Shown here in pieces: positions 14,810 through 19,703 of a stretch of 19,703 nt of DNA (within the stretch, counting starts at the first letter, position 1; each line of letters starts with the position of its first letter). Source of the stretch: Acholeplasmataceae bacterium (lineage in GTDB: Bacteria > Bacillota_I > Bacilli_A > Izemoplasmatales > Hujiaoplasmataceae); assembly GCA_012515085.1 (NCBI GenBank), contig JAAYZB010000059.1:1-19703 (forward strand). Reading direction: 5' to 3'. Below the pieces are notes generated by a model. It searched no databases. It was not told the DNA's origin and was given only the letters and a program-made list of their open reading frames with translations. The position numbers and the translations under genes are program-made.

Positions 14810-15499
14810 ATGAATGAATTGATTTGGTTTGCTGGAATCATCGTCAACTTTTCATTATTTGTCTTGGCGTACAAGCTTTTTGGAAAAGTGGGAATCGTTG
14901 GATGGATTGCTTTGGCAACCATTTTAGCAAATATCCAAGTCACAAAATCCATTACCGTATTTGGCCTTCATGCGACACTTGGAAACATCTTGTATGGCAC
15001 CGTGTCTTTAGCTACCGATTCACTCAATGAATTGTTTGGAAAAAAGACTGCTCGTCAAGGTGTCATGGTTGGTTTTTTTGTAATGATCGCAACCATGGCA
15101 TCCATGCAATTGGCGCTCTTATACCTTCCCAATGAATTTGATTTGTCTCAAGAAGCGTTAGAAACCATCTTTGGTTTTCTCCCCCGAATCCTCCTAGGAA
15201 GCGTCATTGCTTATCTCATCAGTCAGTTTTTAGATATCGTTCTTTATCAAAAAATCTGGGATCGGCTACCTGAAAACAAGCATTTGTGGATTCGAAACAA
15301 TCTTTCCACACTCGTAAGTCAACTCATCGATACCTTGATCTTTGTTCCCATCGCTTTCTTAGGAATCTATCCCTCCAATGTCCTCTGGCAAATCATTATA
15401 TCTACTTACCTCATCAAAGTCTTCATCGCGCTATTGGATACACCCTTCATGTATCTTGTCAAAAAAATCAAACCACTTCCAATTCTTGAAATCAAATAA
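14810..15499 (+). CDS. Queuosine precursor transporter, YhhQ/VUT family
   Basis: Integral membrane protein of 229 residues with about six hydrophobic segments, belonging to the vitamin-uptake-like family whose E. coli member YhhQ imports preQ0 and preQ1. The family signature is TDSLNELFGKKTARQGVMVGF (69-89), and the C-terminal segment IKVFIALLDTPFMYLV also fits. The frame opens earlier at a TTG (14786), but the ATG at 14810 has GAAGGAAGGA nine bases ahead and gives a natural membrane N-terminus. It has its own promoter and terminator, and sits between pduL-tgt and queA, so tRNA-modification enzymes flank it. Its exact substrate (preQ0, preQ1, queuine) cannot be read from sequence. Confidence 0.92.
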   Translation: MNELIWFAGIIVNFSLFVLAYKLFGKVGIVGWIALATILANIQVTKSITVFGLHATLGNILYGTVSLATDSLNELFGKKTARQGVMVGFFVMIATMASMQLALLYLPNEFDLSQEALETIFGFLPRILLGSVIAYLISQFLDIVLYQKIWDRLPENKHLWIRNNLSTLVSQLIDTLIFVPIAFLGIYPSNVLWQIIISTYLIKVFIALLDTPFMYLVKKIKPLPILEIK

Positions 15500-15518
15500 A
15501 AAGGGCAGATGGCCTTTT
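15499..15518 (-). terminator. Weak possible terminator for the ruvB-queA unit
   Basis: AAAAGG and CCTTTT form a 6-bp stem with an 8-nt loop. On the minus strand the sequence continues TATTT. It is short and A/T-rich, so it is only a candidate end for queA transcription. Confidence 0.3.
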
Positions 15519-15528
15519 CGTATACTAT

Positions 15529-15558
15529 GACTAAGAGCTTTGTCTCTTGGTCTTTTTT
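15529..15558 (+). terminator. Rho-independent terminator of the transporter gene
   Basis: GACTAAGAG and CTCTTGGTC pair over 9 bp with one G-T wobble and a 6-nt loop (15529-15552), followed by six T. It lies 29 nt after the transporter stop; its T run overlaps the stop codon of the convergent queA. Confidence 0.85.
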
Positions 15559-16585
15559 ATGGATGAATGAACATGGAATCGCCAAAGGAAAAAAAACGAT
15601 ATTCTTTTCGAATCGCTTCTTGATACGCATCGAGAACCATTTCTCGAGAACAAAAAGCCGATACCAGCATAACTAATGTCGATTTGGGTAGATGAAAATT
15701 GGTAATCAACCCATCAATTGCTTGAAAATGATATCCAGGATAAATAAAAATATCGGTTTGAGCAGTTTCAGACGTAAAGTGTCCATATTTAGAAACATTC
15801 GCTTCAAGCGTTCTTGCGGAAGTAGTTCCGATCGCGATGATCGGGCGCTTTTCCGCTTTAGCCAGATTCAGTCGCATTGCTTCATATTCACCTAAGTGGT
15901 ATGACTCGCTGTGCATGGCGTGTTTTTGAATATCCGCAACTTCGACAGGGCGAAAGGTGCCAAGTCCTACATGAAGTGTGAGATTGAGCACCTCCACTCC
16001 CATGTCTTTGATTTGCTGGATTAGTTCTGGAGTAAAATGTAATCCAGCCGTCGGCGCTGCCGCACTGCCAACTTCTCGTGCATATACGGTTTGATAGCGC
16101 TCCTGATCAAGAAGTTTTTCATGAATATAGGGCGGAAGTGGCATTTCTCCACACTGATTCAGTATTTCCAGAAAAATTCCAGAATAGCGAAAATGGCATT
16201 CCAGAATTCCATCGGCTTTCTTTACAACACATTCAGCCTGAAGTCGCCCATCGCCAAAATCAATCAATGTCCCAGGACTCACTCGACGAGCGGGACGCGC
16301 CAAAGTCTCCCAAACATCAGGACGAATCTCTCGAAGCAACAATAGCTCGATTCTCGCTCCTGTATTAGTTTTCGTTCCTAATAAACGAGCAGGTAACACG
16401 CGAGTATCATTCAATACCAACACCATTCCTGTCGAAAGATAATTCGTTAAATTACGAAACGTGTCATGACCGACTTCTCCAGTTTTTCGGTTCAGGAGCA
16501 TTAGTCGGGAATCCGACCTATTCGGCAAAGGAGATTGAGCGATCAAACGTTCCGGTAGAAGATAATCAAAATCGCTGGTCTTCAT
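15557..16585 (-). CDS. queA: S-adenosylmethionine:tRNA ribosyltransferase-isomerase
   Basis: Transfers and isomerises the ribosyl group of SAM onto preQ1 in tRNA, giving epoxyqueuosine. At 342 residues it is full length. Family motifs are the N-terminal MKTSDFDYLLPERLIAQ, VLVLNDTRVLPARLLG near residue 57, EVGSAAAPTAGLHFTPELI, LHVGLGTFRPV, IAIGTTSARTLE, and the C-terminal TNFHLPKSTLVMLVSAF. The ATG is one nucleotide after the ruvB stop, the classical ruvB-queA arrangement of Bacillota, and has only a distant AGGAT as binding site, so coupling to ruvB is likely. The final enzyme for queuosine (QueG or QueH) is not in the window. Confidence 0.97.
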   Translation of the reverse strand: MKTSDFDYLLPERLIAQSPLPNRSDSRLMLLNRKTGEVGHDTFRNLTNYLSTGMVLVLNDTRVLPARLLGTKTNTGARIELLLLREIRPDVWETLARPARRVSPGTLIDFGDGRLQAECVVKKADGILECHFRYSGIFLEILNQCGEMPLPPYIHEKLLDQERYQTVYAREVGSAAAPTAGLHFTPELIQQIKDMGVEVLNLTLHVGLGTFRPVEVADIQKHAMHSESYHLGEYEAMRLNLAKAEKRPIIAIGTTSARTLEANVSKYGHFTSETAQTDIFIYPGYHFQAIDGLITNFHLPKSTLVMLVSAFCSREMVLDAYQEAIRKEYRFFSFGDSMFIHP

Positions 16586-16586
16586 A

Positions 16587-17591
16587 TCAAAATAAGCGAT
16601 CCTGATAAGTTTTCTTTAAATGCCGATATGCTTTTTCTGTCGCAACCCGCCCCCTTGGTGTGCGAGAAAGAAAGCCTTTTTGGATTAAAAAGGGTTCATA
16701 AACGTCTTCTAGTGTCAACGGATCTTCACTGATAGACGTTGCGAGGGTCTCTAGTCCAACCGGGCCACCTTTATATTTATCAATGATTGCGCCAAGATAT
16801 TCTCGGTCTTTTCGATCTAGCCCACTTTCGTCAATCTTCAACTTTTCTAATGCTTGACAGGTAATTTGATAGGTAATCGTTCCATCTCCTAATATGTCTG
16901 CGTAATCACGTACTCTTCGGAACAAACGGTTAACGATCCGAGGCGTCCCACGACTCCGTTTGGCGAGTTCAATGATGGCAGTTTCCTCGAAGGGACAATC
17001 ATATATTTTTGCCGTTCTCCTACCGATTGTTTCCAGATCGCTATCCGAGTAGAAATCCAACCGATGAACAATGCCAAAGCGTTCGCGAAGAGGTCCTGAA
17101 AGATCCCCAAAACGAGTCGTCGCTCCAATCAAGGTAAATGGCGGTAAATCAACGCGAATCGACTTTGCGCCCGCATCCTTTCCAACCACGATGTCGATAA
17201 CGAAATCTTCCATAGAAGAATACAGAATTTCTTCAACAATCTTCGGTAATCGATGAATTTCGTCAATAAAAAGTACGTCTCCGGGTTCGAGAGACGTCAG
17301 TATCGCAGCCAAATCTCCAGTGCGTTCAATCGTGGGTCCACTACAGGTTTTCATCGATACCTGTAATTCGTTGGCAATGACTGCCGCCAATGTGGTTTTC
17401 CCAAGCCCTGGAGGCCCATATAACAACACGTGGTCGAGCGATTCTTCGCGTTTTTTAGCCGCTTGAACAGCGATACTCATCATGTCCTTAACGCTGTGCT
17501 GGCCAATGTATTCCAAAAAAGTCCTTGGTCGTAAAGTGACTTCGATTTCGTCATCGACCATTAGATTGCTACTGATGATTCGTTTATCCAT
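16587..17591 (-). CDS. ruvB: Holliday junction branch-migration ATPase RuvB
   Basis: Hexameric AAA+ motor that, with RuvA, drives branch migration of Holliday junctions. The 334-residue product has Walker A GPPGLGKTT (59-67), Walker B LFIDEIH (Asp110, Glu111), sensor-1 GATTRFGDLSGPLRERFG, sensor-2 RGTPRIVNRLFRRVRDYA, and a C-terminal winged helix with GPVGLETLA and FLSRTPRGRVAT. Start ATG has GAGGTGC six to seven bases ahead. Usually ruvA lies directly upstream; here the upstream space is a short divergent promoter region facing a coiled-coil gene, so ruvA must be elsewhere. It is followed by queA with a 1-nt gap. Confidence 0.97.
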   Translation of the reverse strand: MDKRIISSNLMVDDEIEVTLRPRTFLEYIGQHSVKDMMSIAVQAAKKREESLDHVLLYGPPGLGKTTLAAVIANELQVSMKTCSGPTIERTGDLAAILTSLEPGDVLFIDEIHRLPKIVEEILYSSMEDFVIDIVVGKDAGAKSIRVDLPPFTLIGATTRFGDLSGPLRERFGIVHRLDFYSDSDLETIGRRTAKIYDCPFEETAIIELAKRSRGTPRIVNRLFRRVRDYADILGDGTITYQITCQALEKLKIDESGLDRKDREYLGAIIDKYKGGPVGLETLATSISEDPLTLEDVYEPFLIQKGFLSRTPRGRVATEKAYRHLKKTYQDRLF

Positions 17592-17608
17592 AACTGCACC
17601 TCGGTTTT

Positions 17609-17617
17609 ATTATATCA
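17609..17617 (-). promoter_or_regulatory. Extended -10 promoter of ruvB-queA
   Basis: TGATATAAT on the minus strand (17617-17609) is a perfect -10 box with the TGn extension. No good -35 hexamer stands at the expected distance. Transcription would start close to the ribosome binding site, giving a leader of about 10-15 nt. Confidence 0.6.
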
Positions 17618-17659
17618 AAAAAACCATCAAAAATCGCTAGATTTATTTGGCGACATTTA

Positions 17660-17688
17660 TTGAATTATGAATATAAGTATATTATAAT
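17660..17688 (+). promoter_or_regulatory. Promoter of the large helical-protein gene
   Basis: TTGAAT (17660-17665) and TATAAT (17683-17688) with a 17-nt spacer. It diverges from the ruvB promoter. The leader to the ATG at 17718 is about 23 nt. Confidence 0.8.
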
Positions 17689-17717
17689 GAAATGAAAGAG
17701 AGGGGCGGTGAGGTAAA

Positions 17718-19703
17718 ATGGCAAAAGATCGCGATATCATATCATCTTACCTCAAGTATTTCCCCAAAATCGAATCCGATCATACCGCGACTCAAAATCA
17801 GCTTGAGCGTGATTTGTCGCGGGTATTAAGTGACTATTTTGTTGAAATTGACAAAATTGCGGAAACTTACCGTTCTTTTGAAGACAACCATTCTGTCCAG
17901 TATATGCAAACAGAACAAGATTATCAAGCAGCTGTAGACTTTATTAATCAAGAATATAATGACTTGTTTTCCAAGAATGATCATGACCTTGAAAAACACG
18001 AGCGTCAGACTCAGCAATTGATAGATAACGAGATCAGCGAATTTGATGCGGTCATGAACAAAATCGCGGATTTAAAAAAAGATAGTTATACCCAGTTCCA
18101 AGAAATGTCGAGCGCAATTCATAAACAAATCGATCACGAAATGAAAGTGCATCATGACTTTTTAGTTCAAGAAGATCAGCGTTTTAAATCAATGAAACAT
18201 GCTTATCAAGATATCAACTCTCAACAGGCGAACAAATTGCTTTGGACAATTGAAGAATCAAAAAACGCGCTCATCGCCCTTAATAATCAATTGCGATCCG
18301 ATGCCTTAAATGATTCCAAATTCATGAATGAAACCATTATGTCCGTTCTTGAATCATTGCGAGAAACCAAGAACAAAATGACCTTTCTCTTTAAATCAAC
18401 ATCTGATCTCTTTAACAAATACAAATCCCGAGTCGAACGTCTTGGCCGGGACCGCGAAAAACCCCATACACAACTGAATCAATCCGTCATTCGCCAATAT
18501 GTCAAACAAATACGCGATATAACACAAAAACGAAACACATTTGAGGCTGTCATCAAGCGTGAATTGCAGTCGTCACTTTCAATTCTGGGAAAACGAATTC
18601 TCCAGTACAATCAAGACAATAATCGTTTTGAAACCGAAAAAGCGATCATGCAATATGAAATCGTTCAAAAAAAATCGAATTATCTTCTCAAACACAACCA
18701 AGAAATGGCTGATTTGTTGATATCGAAATATCAAAACGAAATCAAAAAAATCAAGATTGACTCATTCCGTCGCGTCGAAGAAATAAAGTTGTCTTACTTC
18801 ATGCCTGCCACCTTTTTCCAAAACAGCATCAATTTGTATAGTAACTTCGCCTTTTACGTCAATGAATCGTTCGACGATCTTGATAACCTGTTATCGGAGT
18901 TCATTCGATTTAATCAACGAATCACCGAAGTGAAAACTGATTATATCGCACAAAGTGCCAAAACAGTTGAAGATTTTAAAATTCAAGTGATGGTTCAGGT
19001 AAACAGCGTAACCACCCACCTGACCGACATGATTTCGAAGATTGATTCCCTGAGCAAAGATATCATCACGTTAGAATCAAGGAATCAATTGGAAATAGCA
19101 GAAATCAAGAAAAAAATGGAATGTGCAGACATTTCCGGAGACTATCAAAAATATATTGCCGAACTGGACAATGACGAGGTCTTTGCCTGTTTTCAACATG
19201 ATATCAACATACAAAAAATCAAATCTAACTCTGACCATTACAGCGCCCTTATCGCGCTTGATCGTTCAGTAATCGATATCCATTACAAACAACAACTCGC
19301 CATTGCCAGACAACGTTTTCTGGAGAAATTAACGCTTCAAGAAAAATCGATCCATGATTTGGCGTACAATCGCGAACTCGCAGAAATTGATGCACGATTT
19401 GAACGAGCAAAACTCGAGTTGTCCCTTCGCCATCAACTGGCTATCGACCAGCAGGCTTTTCAGTTTGCGAAATTGAATTATCGGCTGGCACAAAAAACCG
19501 AAAATCTTCGTCAAGCCTACCTCTTTTCCCAACAAAACGGTAGCCAACAAGTAATTGAATATGTCCATAAAGCGCAAAAAATAATCGATTTCAACGATAA
19601 CAAAGTAAGTCAATATATTGACTATACTACCGCATCGGATGATGAGCGCGATTATGCTTATTTTCTCGAAAAAACCCGCCAAAAACTGATCAATAATATC
19701 CAG
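17718..19703 (+). CDS. Large coiled-coil/helical rod protein, unknown (5' part, partial)
   Basis: Open for 662 codons and still open at the right edge. The ATG at 17718 is preceded by GGTGAGG five bases ahead. I do not recognise a family. In 662 residues there are only four Gly (243, 291, 474, 608), three Pro (16, 249, 363), one Trp and two Cys. Gln, Asn, Lys, Glu, Asp, Ile and Leu dominate, and hydrophobic residues recur every three to four positions, the pattern of long alpha-helical coiled coils. There is no signal peptide and no membrane segment in the visible part, so it is probably cytosolic, unless the unseen C-terminus anchors it. Residues 360-380 (FMPATFFQNSINLYSNFAFY) are more aromatic and could be a hinge or contact patch. 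A structural or cytoskeletal role, or an SMC-like arm, is possible, but no Walker motif is visible. Confidence 0.88.
   Translation, partial: MAKDRDIISSYLKYFPKIESDHTATQNQLERDLSRVLSDYFVEIDKIAETYRSFEDNHSVQYMQTEQDYQAAVDFINQEYNDLFSKNDHDLEKHERQTQQLIDNEISEFDAVMNKIADLKKDSYTQFQEMSSAIHKQIDHEMKVHHDFLVQEDQRFKSMKHAYQDINSQQANKLLWTIEESKNALIALNNQLRSDALNDSKFMNETIMSVLESLRETKNKMTFLFKSTSDLFNKYKSRVERLGRDREKPHTQLNQSVIRQYVKQIRDITQKRNTFEAVIKRELQSSLSILGKRILQYNQDNNRFETEKAIMQYEIVQKKSNYLLKHNQEMADLLISKYQNEIKKIKIDSFRRVEEIKLSYFMPATFFQNSINLYSNFAFYVNESFDDLDNLLSEFIRFNQRITEVKTDYIAQSAKTVEDFKIQVMVQVNSVTTHLTDMISKIDSLSKDIITLESRNQLEIAEIKKKMECADISGDYQKYIAELDNDEVFACFQHDINIQKIKSNSDHYSALIALDRSVIDIHYKQQLAIARQRFLEKLTLQEKSIHDLAYNRELAEIDARFERAKLELSLRHQLAIDQQAFQFAKLNYRLAQKTENLRQAYLFSQQNGSQQVIEYVHKAQKIIDFNDNKVSQYIDYTTASDDERDYAYFLEKTRQKLINNIQ

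Noticed and set aside
19329..19682. Minus-strand frame of 117 codons inside the helical-protein gene
   Set aside because: It lies antisense to a frame that stays open for 662 codons with promoter and binding site; hydrophobic content is what the reverse of a Lys/Glu/Asn-rich gene gives.
1..19703. Mycoplasma-type recoding of TGA to Trp
   Set aside because: TGA ends deoC, ileS, yhbY and ruvB at family-typical lengths, and Trp is encoded by TGG throughout.

Overview
The window reads as a chromosomal segment of a low-to-mid GC Bacillota, most likely a Bacilli or Erysipelotrichia/Izemoplasma-like lineage. The reasons are sigma-A style promoters (TTGAAA-17-TATAAT and similar), strong GGAGG-type ribosome binding sites, a T-box leader on ileS, a YlmE-SepF-YlmG block directly upstream of ileS, a YfmF-type M16 protein and tandem MgtE genes. 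TGA acts as a stop (deoC, ileS, yhbY, ruvB), so this is not the code-4 Mollicutes genetic code. The lineage call is inference. I see no rRNA, tRNA, IS element, phage gene or CRISPR array.

Layout, minus strand unless stated. 1-1021: 5' part of a non-catalytic M16 peptidase (YfmF family) that runs off the left edge. 1031-3136: a complete nucleoside-salvage transcription unit (promoter, deoC, a two-TM protein with a possible PH-like tail, deoD, terminator). 3148-6208: ileS with its own promoter, Ile T-box leader and terminator. 6226-11580: one tightly packed block in transcription order mgtE, mgtE, yhbY, surE, a 56-residue membrane protein missed by normal length cut-offs, ylmE (PLP homeostasis), sepF and ylmG. 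11593-12900: ftsZ with its own promoter and terminator. 12953-14717: pduL followed by tgt. 14735-15558 (+): a queuosine-precursor transporter with its own promoter and terminator. 15557-17617: ruvB and queA. 17660-19703 (+): the first 662 codons of a large, almost Gly/Pro-free, alpha-helical protein that runs off the right edge.

How the genes work together: transporter, Tgt and QueA form a queuosine salvage set (take up precursor, insert it into tRNA, add the cyclopentene ring precursor). DeoC and DeoD degrade deoxyribonucleosides. FtsZ, SepF and YlmG belong to the division apparatus, but ftsZ is separated from sepF by the mgtE operon. The ylmE-sepF-ylmG-ileS order is the familiar Bacillota division cluster without ylmH and divIVA. 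Most of the window is housekeeping. The least explained items are the giant helical protein at the right end, the membrane protein inside the deo operon, the 56-residue membrane protein, and an isoleucyl-tRNA synthetase whose HIGH motif reads HAGT.
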